Below the pieces are notes generated by a model that did no database searches, was not told where the DNA came from, and saw only the letters and a list, made by a program, of their open reading frames with translations. Both the position numbers and the translations under genes were made by a program. From an uncultured Anaeroplasmataceae bacterium (GTDB lineage: Bacteria > Bacillota_I > Bacilli_A > Acholeplasmatales > Anaeroplasmataceae), in assembly GCA_910584005.1 (NCBI GenBank), contig CAJTXR010000005.1:57290-121289 (forward strand): a stretch of 64,000 bases of DNA, in the 5' to 3' direction. Position 1 is the first letter of the stretch; each line of letters begins with the position of its first letter. Below, piece by piece: positions 41,690-50,494 of the stretch.

Positions 41690-43872
41690 TGGCCAAAGAA
41701 CAAAATTTAAAATTAGAAGTAAATGATTTAAAAATATCCTTCCGTACTAATAATGGTAGAGTTCAAGCTGTGCGTGATATCTCTTTTGAATTATATGAAG
41801 GAGAAACATTAGCTATTGTTGGTGAATCAGGATCTGGTAAATCTGTTACATCTAGAGCGATTATGGGTATTTTGGCTCCTAACGCTATTGTTGAAAGTGG
41901 AGAAATCCTTTATGATGGTAAGGATTTAATGCAGATATCTGAAGAAGAATTTCATTCTTTACGTGGAGATAAAATCTCTATGGTTTTCCAAGATCCACTT
42001 TCTAGTTTAAATCCAATTGTTAAGATTGGAAAACAATTAACAGAAGCAATGATTTTAAAGAATAAACTTTCTAGAAGAGAAAACAAAAGAAAGCTATCTA
42101 AGGCTTTTAAAATTCTTGAAGAGAATATCAATATTGCTTCTAATGCCAAAGAACATCCTGAAATCAAACAAAAGAATAATGCAAATTTAAAAACATTTAA
42201 GCAATTTGTTAATAAATATATTGTAATGCAAAATAAATATAATATTGCGATGGAAAAGTTGGGTTTTGCAATTGAAGAACTTGATAGTAGTATAGTATTA
42301 CTAGAAAAAAACATTACACAGCGTGTTCTTAAAAATATAAACCATGCAAAAGATTATTCAACTCAATCCATTAGCGATTATGTCTTAAGTAAGGATGATT
42401 CTTGTTTAGTTGAACTTGCAGAATTATGTGAGGTTTGTAAGCAAGAAGAGTTTTCTTGCTCTGATGTTTTAAATAAAGTAATTGCCATTAAAAATCATTT
42501 AGAAGAAGTGCACAATGCTTTAATGCCTAATTTCTTTTCTTTAGCTTACTATCTTTTAAAGAATCCACAGGCTCCAGAAATGTCTATAGAGGAATTAAAT
42601 GAATTTACTCACAAGGTTTTAGATGATGAGTTCATGCTAGCCTATATTCAAGATCTAGAACAAGGGGTAAGCAATGCATTTACAGAAAAGAATGAAGCAA
42701 AGAAACTTGCTATTGAAAAACTGCAAGAAGAACTTAAATATTTAGATGAACATACTACATTAGAATATCAGGAAACTAAGACAAGATTTAATACTTTGTT
42801 CCCTTATATTTCTCAATGTGAAAATGCACTTAAAATAGGGAATGAAACTTATACTACCACTTTTAAAGGTTCAGTGAAAAAGCAGTTACATACTTATTTT
42901 AATGCAGCAAAAATCAATGCAAAGAACGATAAAAAGTATCAAAGAGAAAAAAAGAAATTTGATCGAATCATTGCAAAAGGGAAAAAGCCTTCTTATACTG
43001 TTGCAGAAGCAATGAAATTAGATGCTGAACAATCTAAAGTTAATATCCATAAAATAATAGAAAAATTAATCGCATATTATCAAAATGATATTAAAAACTT
43101 TGAAAAGTTTGAAGTGAAATCTTATACTGTTTCTATTATTGATTATTTAAAGGATTTATCTGCTAACATTGTAAAAAAGGTTTCTAAGAAAAGTGCGAAG
43201 GAACGTGCCATTCGTTTGATGGATGAGGTAGGCATTCCAGACCCTCAAAAGAGATTTAAACAATATCCATTCCAATTTTCAGGTGGAATGAGGCAACGTA
43301 TTGTTATTGCTATTGCATTATCTGCTGATCCAGATGTACTGATCTGTGATGAGCCAACAACAGCATTAGATGTTACAATTCAAGCTCAAATTTTGGAATT
43401 AATTAATAAGTTAAAAAGAGAAAGAAATTTATCCATAATTTTCATTACTCATGACTTAGGTGTTGTAGCAAATATGGCAGATCGTATTGCGGTTATGTAT
43501 GCAGGAAAAATTGTAGAATATGCAACAACAGATGAGTTATTCTATGATCCTAAGCATCCATATACATGGGCTTTGTTATCTTCAATTCCTGATTTGGAAA
43601 CAAAGGAAAAATTATCTCCTATTCCTGGAACTCCACCAAATATGATTTATCCTCCAAAAGGAGATGCCTTTGCAGAAAGAAATAAATATGCAATGAAAAT
43701 TGATTTTGAGGAGCAACCTCCTTTGTTTAAAGTAACTGATACGCACTATGCTGCAACATGGTTATTACATCCAAATGCACCTAAGGTAACTCCTCCAAGC
43801 ATTGTAACTGAAAGAATAGAAAGAATGTTAAATGCAAGAAAAAAGAAGGGGGCTTCAGCAAATGGAAAATAA
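41689..43872 (+). CDS. oppD: Oligopeptide ABC transporter ATPase OppD with ~365-residue insertion
   Basis: ATP-binding subunit driving peptide import. All nucleotide-binding motifs are intact: Walker A GESGSGKS (45-52), Q-loop Gln101 in VFQDPLSSLNP, signature FSGGMRQR (530-537), Walker B LICDEPTTALD (551-561), and switch His588. The family C-terminal extension HPYTWALLSSIPDL and a final region like the iron-sulfur tail are present, but that tail lacks the usual Cys pattern. At 727 residues it is about twice the normal length. A mostly helical block at ~136-500, rich in Lys, Glu and Leu with coiled-coil character, is inserted in the helical subdomain between Q-loop and signature. The reading frame is continuous, so this is a real insertion, not a fusion artefact. 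Confidence 0.94.
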   Translation: MAKEQNLKLEVNDLKISFRTNNGRVQAVRDISFELYEGETLAIVGESGSGKSVTSRAIMGILAPNAIVESGEILYDGKDLMQISEEEFHSLRGDKISMVFQDPLSSLNPIVKIGKQLTEAMILKNKLSRRENKRKLSKAFKILEENINIASNAKEHPEIKQKNNANLKTFKQFVNKYIVMQNKYNIAMEKLGFAIEELDSSIVLLEKNITQRVLKNINHAKDYSTQSISDYVLSKDDSCLVELAELCEVCKQEEFSCSDVLNKVIAIKNHLEEVHNALMPNFFSLAYYLLKNPQAPEMSIEELNEFTHKVLDDEFMLAYIQDLEQGVSNAFTEKNEAKKLAIEKLQEELKYLDEHTTLEYQETKTRFNTLFPYISQCENALKIGNETYTTTFKGSVKKQLHTYFNAAKINAKNDKKYQREKKKFDRIIAKGKKPSYTVAEAMKLDAEQSKVNIHKIIEKLIAYYQNDIKNFEKFEVKSYTVSIIDYLKDLSANIVKKVSKKSAKERAIRLMDEVGIPDPQKRFKQYPFQFSGGMRQRIVIAIALSADPDVLICDEPTTALDVTIQAQILELINKLKRERNLSIIFITHDLGVVANMADRIAVMYAGKIVEYATTDELFYDPKHPYTWALLSSIPDLETKEKLSPIPGTPPNMIYPPKGDAFAERNKYAMKIDFEEQPPLFKVTDTHYAATWLLHPNAPKVTPPSIVTERIERMLNARKKKGASANGK

Positions 43873-45310
43873 TGAAAAGTTATTAGAAGTTGAACATTTG
43901 AAGCAATACTTCAAAATAGGACCTAGAACCGTTTTAAAAGCTGTAGATGATATCTCTTTTGATGTCTATAAGGGAGAAGTATTTGGTATTGTTGGAGAAT
44001 CTGGCTGTGGGAAAACGACTACAGGACGTTCGATTATTAAATTATATCAGCCATCTAGTGGATATGTACGTTTCAAAGGGCAAGTCATTTCTGCTGGAAC
44101 ATTAGATATTAAAAAAAAGATTTCAAATGCCAAAAAAGCTCGTGCACAAGAAATTGCCGCATTGGATAAGCAAGATTCTTCTTATGCAGAAAAGAAAAAA
44201 GCCATTTGTGATAAATATGCAGATGTTTTAATTCAATACGGAAAAGAATTGACTGATGCCAAATGGGAACAAAAGCATGGTACAGAACAATACATTAAAG
44301 ATCAGATTGAAAAGGTCCATGCTGAATTTGAACCTAAATTAGCTAAGTTTAGTGCAGTTAGCGAAAGTGAAAGAGCAGCGAAAGTACAAGAGCGTACGAA
44401 AAAAATTGAAATTGCTACTCAGAAACTAAATGATACTAAGACTGCTAAAACTCAAGAATTGGCTACCTTAAATCCAGAAGATGCAAACTATGCTGAAAAT
44501 AAAAAACAAATTATCGAGAAATATGATTCTCTTTTAGCAGAATGTAAAACGGCTTTAAAAGATGCCAAATGGGATGAGGAAACTGAATTAAAAAAAGAAT
44601 ATTCAAAACAACTTAGATTGGCAAAAAAGAATCGTTTAATGACAAAAATGCAAATGATTTTCCAGGATCCAATTGCTTCTTTAGACCCAAGAATGACGGT
44701 TTATGAAATTATCGCAGAAGGATTAATTATAAGAGGAATTCGGGATAAAAAATATATTACAGAAAAAGTAAATGAGGTATTAAAAATGGTAGGTCTTCTA
44801 CCTGAACATGCTTCAAGATATCCTCATGAATTCTCTGGAGGTCAGCGGCAAAGAATTGGTATTGCTCGTGCAATCATAATGGAACCAGAATTGATTATTG
44901 CAGATGAACCAATTTCAGCCTTAGATGTTTCTATTCAGGCTCAAGTAATGAATTTGTTAAATGATTTAAGAAATAAAATGAATTTAACTATTGTATTTAT
45001 TGCCCATAATTTGTCTGTAGTAAAATATTTCTCCGATCGAATTGCGGTAATGTATTTTGGTAAAATTGTTGAACTAACGACTTCTAAGGAATTATTTGAG
45101 CATCCACTTCATCCATATACAAAATCTTTGCTTTCTGCAATTCCACTTCCAGATCCAGATTACGAAAAGAAGAGGAAGAGAATTGTGTATGATCCAGTTG
45201 TTACACATAATTATAGTGTGGATTTACCTTCTTTAAGAGAGATAAAACCTGGACATTGGATTTATTGTAATGATGAAGAATTTGAAAACTATAAGAAGGA
45301 ATTAAAGTGA
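43862..45310 (+). CDS. oppF: Oligopeptide ABC transporter ATPase OppF with ~175-residue insertion
   Basis: Second ATPase of the Opp system, 482 residues. Motifs: Walker A GESGCGKTT (45-53), Q-loop Gln268 in IFQDPIASLDP, signature FSGGQRQR (~324-331), Walker B LIIADEPISALD (~345-356). Between Walker A and the Q-loop, residues ~80-255 are a Lys/Glu/Ala-rich coiled-coil insertion. It contains a duplicated unit: KKARAQEIAALDKQDSSYAE...LTDAKWE (from ~91) and KTAKTQELATLNPEDANYAE...LKDAKWD (from ~194). This insertion point differs from that in OppD. The start at 43862 follows AAGGGGG and overlaps oppD by 11 nt. Confidence 0.94.
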   Translation: MENNEKLLEVEHLKQYFKIGPRTVLKAVDDISFDVYKGEVFGIVGESGCGKTTTGRSIIKLYQPSSGYVRFKGQVISAGTLDIKKKISNAKKARAQEIAALDKQDSSYAEKKKAICDKYADVLIQYGKELTDAKWEQKHGTEQYIKDQIEKVHAEFEPKLAKFSAVSESERAAKVQERTKKIEIATQKLNDTKTAKTQELATLNPEDANYAENKKQIIEKYDSLLAECKTALKDAKWDEETELKKEYSKQLRLAKKNRLMTKMQMIFQDPIASLDPRMTVYEIIAEGLIIRGIRDKKYITEKVNEVLKMVGLLPEHASRYPHEFSGGQRQRIGIARAIIMEPELIIADEPISALDVSIQAQVMNLLNDLRNKMNLTIVFIAHNLSVVKYFSDRIAVMYFGKIVELTTSKELFEHPLHPYTKSLLSAIPLPDPDYEKKRKRIVYDPVVTHNYSVDLPSLREIKPGHWIYCNDEEFENYKKELK

Positions 45311-45705
45311 AAGCATTCCTAGTAAAGCATTTAAAAATAATTATCACTTTTATTGTTGCTCTCATATTTTCAATTATCGTATTTGCGGTAGTTGGTGGTT
45401 TCCACTTTGTTTCTACAAAAGAAACCATGAAGGATTTATGTGATGCATTTAGTATACCTGGCTTTTTACTTGCTGGTTTTGGAATATTAGTGTTCATCAG
45501 TAATGATGGTGGATTTTCAATGCTTTCTTATTCGATTAAAAGAATTTTTGCGGTCTTTAAAAAGGATCCAAAAATGGAGGATTTTTATGAATACAAAAAG
45601 CGAAAAGTTGAAAATCCTTCGCCATTTAAACATTATTTAATTATTGGTGGAATGTTTTTCCTAATTGGGATGATATTTCTTATTATATTTTCATTATTAA
45701 AATAA
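45307..45705 (+). CDS. DUF3899-like small membrane protein
   Basis: 132 residues with about three transmembrane helices (IIITFIVALIFSIIVFAVVGG, FSIPGFLLAGFGILVFIS, YLIIGGMFFLIGMIFLIIFSLL). The stretch PGFLLAGFGILVFISNDGGFSMLSYSIKRIF is typical of the DUF3899 family. It uses a GTG start that overlaps the oppF stop by 4 nt, so it is the last gene of the opp operon and translationally coupled. Function unknown; DUF3899 genes are often placed next to Opp or Dpp transporter genes in low-GC bacteria, which hints at a helper role (inference). Confidence 0.82.
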   Translation: MKAFLVKHLKIIITFIVALIFSIIVFAVVGGFHFVSTKETMKDLCDAFSIPGFLLAGFGILVFISNDGGFSMLSYSIKRIFAVFKKDPKMEDFYEYKKRKVENPSPFKHYLIIGGMFFLIGMIFLIIFSLLK

Positions 45706-45716
45706 TGAGATTTTAG

Positions 45717-45748
45717 AAAAGGCATTCAATGATGTTGAATGCCTTTTT
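45717..45748 (+). terminator. Intrinsic terminator of the opp operon
   Basis: AAAAGGCATTCAA and TTGAATGCCTTTT pair around TGATG, then T residues. Confidence 0.88.
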
Positions 45749-45780
45749 GCATAAAAAAAATAGAATTGAGGAAAAAATTT

Positions 45781-48339
45781 ATGAAAAAGTTTTTATATAT
45801 TTTATTTGCTTTTTTTGCAGTATCCTTTGGAACAATAACTCTTGTTTCTTGTAATGACAAAGAAAAAACTCAACAGGAAGATACTGCATGGGAGGAAAAA
45901 GTAAAATTTGAAGATGCGACCTTTGAATATGATGGGAATGCTCATAGCATTTTTGTTACAGGAGCTCCAGAAGGAGCAGAAGTAAGTTATCCTTCTGGTA
46001 ATAATAAAACAAAACCAGGGGAATACAGAGTTTTTGCAAAAGTAAAATACAACAATAAGGAGTTATCTTTAAATGCTGTTATGACGATAGACAAGATAGC
46101 TTCCGTTATCACTGCAGAAGCAAATCAAGTTTTTTATACATGTAATAATGACCCAAGACCTTTATATAAATTGAACAATGATGAACAAACAGTTCAAATG
46201 GTCATTAAGCAAGGTGAACAAGTGGTTTCTGAGAATTCTTTATATAAAGTTGGTAAATATGTAGTAGAATTAAAGGCAGAAAAAACGACTTATTACAAGG
46301 AAAGCAATTTAGTTAAAATTGCAGTAGAGGTTAAAGAAAGTCAATTTTCAGGAGTTTCTTTTGAAAGTAAAACGAGTACCTATGATGGAACAGATAAAGA
46401 AATTACGCTTACAGGGACATTACCAGAAGGGTATACTGTCGCTTATGAAAATAATAAATCTAAAGAAGTAGGTACTTACTTTGCAAAAGCAAGTATTAAG
46501 GATTCTACAAATAAAGTAGTAGAAGAACATCGAGCTATTTTAGATATTGAATCTGAAAATAATGCTCTATTTGAACAATATTTAGATAACTTCTTTATTG
46601 AATATTTAGAAGGAGATCAATTATCTGTAAATATTTTCTGTGAAAAGCCACAAGACTTTGGTCTAGAACATTATACTGCAAAGTGGTATACATATACTCC
46701 AGCTGAAAACTATGAACAAGATATGATTGAAACAAGAGCGTATTTTAAAGAGCTTTTGGATGAATTAGAGGCTTTTGAAGTAGATCATTTAAATACAAGA
46801 CAAAAAACAGCTTATCAGCAAATTCATTCCTTTTTGGCTTATCAAAATCAATATTATTCCTTTGATAACATTGATTATATGCAAAATCATTATATTGATC
46901 AATTTGGTGGATATGTAGCTGACTTTGGAACCTATATGGAAGCCTATACACTCCGTGGTAAACAAGAAGTAGAGGATATTGTGAATTATATTGTATCTAC
47001 ACATGTGGCTTTCCCATCCTATTTAAAATATCTTGAAGCTAAGACAACTGCAGGGTATCCTCTTTCTAATTACACAATCAACGAAATGACAAAATATTTA
47101 GATGAGGTTCTTTCTAGTCATAATCCAGCCAAAGAGGAATACTATTATCTTCAAGAAGTTCTTTGTGATAAAATTCAGGGGGTTGAATTTTTAACTTCAG
47201 ATGAAAAAACAGAGTATGAGAATAAAATTATCACTGCTTTTGCAGAACATTTTATTCCTGGTGTTCAAGCCCTTCGCGATGGATTACAAACCTATTTAAA
47301 TCAATTATCCAAGGACAAAGAAGGATATTGGGCAACTTATGAAAAAGGGTCTGAACTATTCCAAATGGAATTAGAACGACTTTTAGGTCTAGAAGATTTT
47401 AGTATGACGGATTATATTCGTGAAGTGCAGACTGCTTTTACAACCTATAGTGATTTATCTAGTGCGGCATTACAAGTCATTTTGAAAAAATACAAAATTC
47501 AAACAAATGCAGATTTAAGTTTATTCCTTTCTTCTCATCCGATTTTTGATGGGACGCCAACGGAAATGATTGATTATTTAAAGAAATTTGCAACTACGAT
47601 TGTACCAACATTAGAAAATACACCAAACATTACAATTAAAGAAATGGATTTAGCTTCTGCAAAGGTTTCTAATGCTGTTGCCTATTATATGAAATCAGCT
47701 TTAGATAATGATAAACAGGAATATATTACTTTAAACCCAGTTAAATTAGGAGATAAAAATGATGTATTAGGAACGATGTCCCATGAAGGATATCCTGGAC
47801 ATTTATATGCGTATATTTACTCTAAGCAATTAGATCTTCATAATATCTCTAAAATTATGACATCAACTGCTCATGGAGAAGGTTGGGCAACCTATGTAGA
47901 ATTAAAATTATATGAATATGCAATGGAAAATACTACAGATGCTGCTTTATTAGATGTTTTGAATTATCTTTATTATAATCAATTATCTGGCTTCTTATTA
48001 GAAACCAGGTTAGATGCAGGAATTCATTATGAAGGATGGGATATTGCTGAAACCAGAAACTTCCTTAAACGAAACGGCTATAATGAGGATGCAGCTGAAG
48101 ATATATATAATCTATTAATTGAAACTCCAGTAAGCTATGCAGCTTATGGATATGGAAAACTATTTTTCTATAATCTTCATCAAGAAGCTAAAGAAATATT
48201 AGGTGGCTACTATGATGAAATTGAATTTAATTCTATGCTGTTGTCTAAGGGCTGGACATCTTTAGGCGAATTACAAAAGACTTATGAAGACTATATGATG
48301 AAAAAATGCTTTAAGTATAATATAAATTGGAATAAATAA
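45781..48339 (+). CDS. Lipoprotein with Ig/MBG-like N-terminus and DUF885 metallopeptidase-like domain
   Basis: 852-residue exported lipoprotein. The ATG at 45781 follows GAGGAAAA; the signal peptide ends at LVSC. Residues ~35-260 contain two or three MBG-like beta units (FEDATFEYDGNAHSIFVTG..PGEYRVFAKV, SKTSTYDGTDKEITLTGTLPEGYTVAY). The rest is a DUF885 domain, a helical family with zinc-peptidase-like motifs: HEGYPGH with His668, Glu669 and His673, then AHGEGWA with Glu700. This HExxxGH plus downstream Glu layout is intact. It lies just after the opp operon, so supplying peptides by surface proteolysis is a plausible role (inference). No terminator is seen before the ABC genes that follow. 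Confidence 0.85.
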   Translation: MKKFLYILFAFFAVSFGTITLVSCNDKEKTQQEDTAWEEKVKFEDATFEYDGNAHSIFVTGAPEGAEVSYPSGNNKTKPGEYRVFAKVKYNNKELSLNAVMTIDKIASVITAEANQVFYTCNNDPRPLYKLNNDEQTVQMVIKQGEQVVSENSLYKVGKYVVELKAEKTTYYKESNLVKIAVEVKESQFSGVSFESKTSTYDGTDKEITLTGTLPEGYTVAYENNKSKEVGTYFAKASIKDSTNKVVEEHRAILDIESENNALFEQYLDNFFIEYLEGDQLSVNIFCEKPQDFGLEHYTAKWYTYTPAENYEQDMIETRAYFKELLDELEAFEVDHLNTRQKTAYQQIHSFLAYQNQYYSFDNIDYMQNHYIDQFGGYVADFGTYMEAYTLRGKQEVEDIVNYIVSTHVAFPSYLKYLEAKTTAGYPLSNYTINEMTKYLDEVLSSHNPAKEEYYYLQEVLCDKIQGVEFLTSDEKTEYENKIITAFAEHFIPGVQALRDGLQTYLNQLSKDKEGYWATYEKGSELFQMELERLLGLEDFSMTDYIREVQTAFTTYSDLSSAALQVILKKYKIQTNADLSLFLSSHPIFDGTPTEMIDYLKKFATTIVPTLENTPNITIKEMDLASAKVSNAVAYYMKSALDNDKQEYITLNPVKLGDKNDVLGTMSHEGYPGHLYAYIYSKQLDLHNISKIMTSTAHGEGWATYVELKLYEYAMENTTDAALLDVLNYLYYNQLSGFLLETRLDAGIHYEGWDIAETRNFLKRNGYNEDAAEDIYNLLIETPVSYAAYGYGKLFFYNLHQEAKEILGGYYDEIEFNSMLLSKGWTSLGELQKTYEDYMMKKCFKYNINWNK

Positions 48340-48388
48340 AGAATAATATTTTATTTATACTTTTCCTCAACATTAAGGAGGGATATAG

Positions 48389-50494
48389 ATGATTGAAATT
48401 AAGAATTTAAGTAAATATTACAATAACGATAGTGTTGTAACATTAGGATTAAGAAATATAAATTTGAAATTTCAAAAGAATGAAATTGTTGCGATCATAG
48501 GAGATTCAGGGAGTGGAAAATCTACACTTTTAAATGTAATTTGTGGAGTGGATACCTATGATGAAGGGGAAATGCTGTTTAATGGGAATGAAACTTCTTA
48601 TTTTAATCAAAATGATTTAGATGAGTATCGGAAACAGCATGTTGGATTTATTTATCAGAATTACAATATCATTGATTCTTATACTGTTTTAGAAAATGTA
48701 ATGCTACCGATGCTCATCAATGGAGTACCCCAAAAAGAAGCTAAAGAGCGTGCCATTAATTTAATTCAAAGAGTAGGATTATTTGAACGAATTCACAATA
48801 AAGGTACCAAATTATCTGGTGGTGAAAAACAGCGTTGTGTGATTGCTAGAGCTCTAGCTACGGATTGTGAGATACTTGCTTGTGATGAGCCAACAGGGAA
48901 TTTAGATAGTAAAACAGGAGCCGAAATTATACAATTAATTCAAGAGGTTGCAAAGGATAAACTGGTTTTAATTGTTACTCATAATTATGATGAAGTAAAA
49001 GATATCATCACAAGAAGAATCAAGATTTCGGATGGAGAAGTAGTAGAGGATTACCAAATGAATCCAGTGGAGGAGGATTCTTCCTTGCAGGAAGAATCCC
49101 ATCCATCCAAATTTAAAAAATCTTATTTGTTTTTACTTGCATTAAAAAACATAAAAAGTACACCTAAAAAGACATTCTTTTCCTTTTTTGTTTTTTTGTG
49201 TTTATCGATGATTGCATTTTTCTTATATTTAACTTGTATTCAAAGTGCGGAAACAAGCACGTATAATCCAGATGACTATTTTCAAATTTATTCATATAAT
49301 CGTTTGATTGCGTTCAATTATGATCACACGCCGATTGAAAAAGGAAAAATTGCTAAAATAAAAGATAAATATTATGAAAATGCCTTTTATGAAGATTGTG
49401 AATTTGAAGCTACATTCGTAAGAAATAATTCAAGACGGCCAGTGAATTTAGTTTATTCACAACATGAGATTTCTTATGAACATATCTTAGGGGAACAACC
49501 TGTAAAAGATGAAGTTTACATTATTTTCCCTAAACAAAAAATAGATGAATATTCTTTAGAGTATTCAGATTTCATTGGCGGTACTCTTAGAGTGAATTCC
49601 TATTTTGAAAACAAATTTGTCGGTTTTGGATCATCTGCTTATGTGAATATGCCTGTATTGGTATCAAAAATGGGGGATGAGTTTACAGAAAAGATATGCA
49701 AACTTGTTTATCGGCAGGATGTTTCTATGCAGGTTCGGGTTCCAGAATTAGAAAAAAACTTTAAAGCAAATTTTATTAATCAAAGAGTTTCTACGCCAAC
49801 CTTATATTTACCAAAAGAGTTTCAGGGCTATGAGGATTCTTTTGAACTAAAGATGATTATGAAAAATATATATTCAGCAAAACTTCCAACCTTTACTTAT
49901 TCTTTTGTGGATTATGCGAAAACTGAATGTTATTTTTCACTCCCTTATGAATATTTAATTGAGGCAGATGATGTATATGAACTTACGGTTTATGCTCAAA
50001 AACCTAAGGAATGTACAAAATCTTTAGAATCTTTAGGATTGACTGTGCTTCGACCTTCTATTGGGTATGATGATTTTTCTGTAAATCTTTTGTTGCTTTA
50101 TATTTATGTTATTATTTCTCTCATCGTAATTTTTGTTTTATCCTTTATTTGTTATGCTATCTTATCTAGAATCTATATTTCTAAAAACAAAGAATACACG
50201 GTTTTTAGATCTTTAGGTATAATGAATAAGCAAATGAACTGGATTGTTTTATTAGAAATGGTTATTTTAGCTTTATTGGCATCTATTGTGGCATTTATTG
50301 CAATGTATATCATTTACTTTACAACGCATTGGTCATTTTTAAATATCGTTACGTATAACACCTTTGGAATTACTTTATTATATTATGTAACAATTTTCTT
50401 GTTTACGGTTTTAATTGCTAGAAGATTTAACCGAAGATTATTCAAGTTAAGTGTTCAAACTTCCTTAAAAGGAGATGTGGCAAGAAATGATTAA
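48389..50494 (+). CDS. ABC transporter, fused ATPase and FtsX-like permease (1)
   Basis: A 701-residue protein with an N-terminal LolD/MacB-class ATPase: Walker A GDSGSGKST (39-47), Q-loop YQNYNI, signature LSGGEKQR, Walker B LACDEPTGNLD. A transmembrane helix follows at ~255-280, then a ~290-residue outside domain and three C-terminal helices (ending ITLLYYVTIFLFTVLIARRF) of the FtsX/MacB permease type. AGGAGGG precedes the ATG. It overlaps the second such gene by 8 nt, so the two probably form a heterodimer. Type VII ABC systems of this sort move lipoproteins or peptides or act as mechanotransmitters. Proximity to lipoprotein and peptidase genes fits, but the substrate is unknown. Confidence 0.88.
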   Translation: MIEIKNLSKYYNNDSVVTLGLRNINLKFQKNEIVAIIGDSGSGKSTLLNVICGVDTYDEGEMLFNGNETSYFNQNDLDEYRKQHVGFIYQNYNIIDSYTVLENVMLPMLINGVPQKEAKERAINLIQRVGLFERIHNKGTKLSGGEKQRCVIARALATDCEILACDEPTGNLDSKTGAEIIQLIQEVAKDKLVLIVTHNYDEVKDIITRRIKISDGEVVEDYQMNPVEEDSSLQEESHPSKFKKSYLFLLALKNIKSTPKKTFFSFFVFLCLSMIAFFLYLTCIQSAETSTYNPDDYFQIYSYNRLIAFNYDHTPIEKGKIAKIKDKYYENAFYEDCEFEATFVRNNSRRPVNLVYSQHEISYEHILGEQPVKDEVYIIFPKQKIDEYSLEYSDFIGGTLRVNSYFENKFVGFGSSAYVNMPVLVSKMGDEFTEKICKLVYRQDVSMQVRVPELEKNFKANFINQRVSTPTLYLPKEFQGYEDSFELKMIMKNIYSAKLPTFTYSFVDYAKTECYFSLPYEYLIEADDVYELTVYAQKPKECTKSLESLGLTVLRPSIGYDDFSVNLLLLYIYVIISLIVIFVLSFICYAILSRIYISKNKEYTVFRSLGIMNKQMNWIVLLEMVILALLASIVAFIAMYIIYFTTHWSFLNIVTYNTFGITLLYYVTIFLFTVLIARRFNRRLFKLSVQTSLKGDVARND

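Noticed and set aside
41689..43872. OppD as two genes merged by a sequencing error
   Set aside because: The inserted block is one continuous frame with similar codon use and no second set of start signals, and OppF shows an analogous but differently placed insertion.
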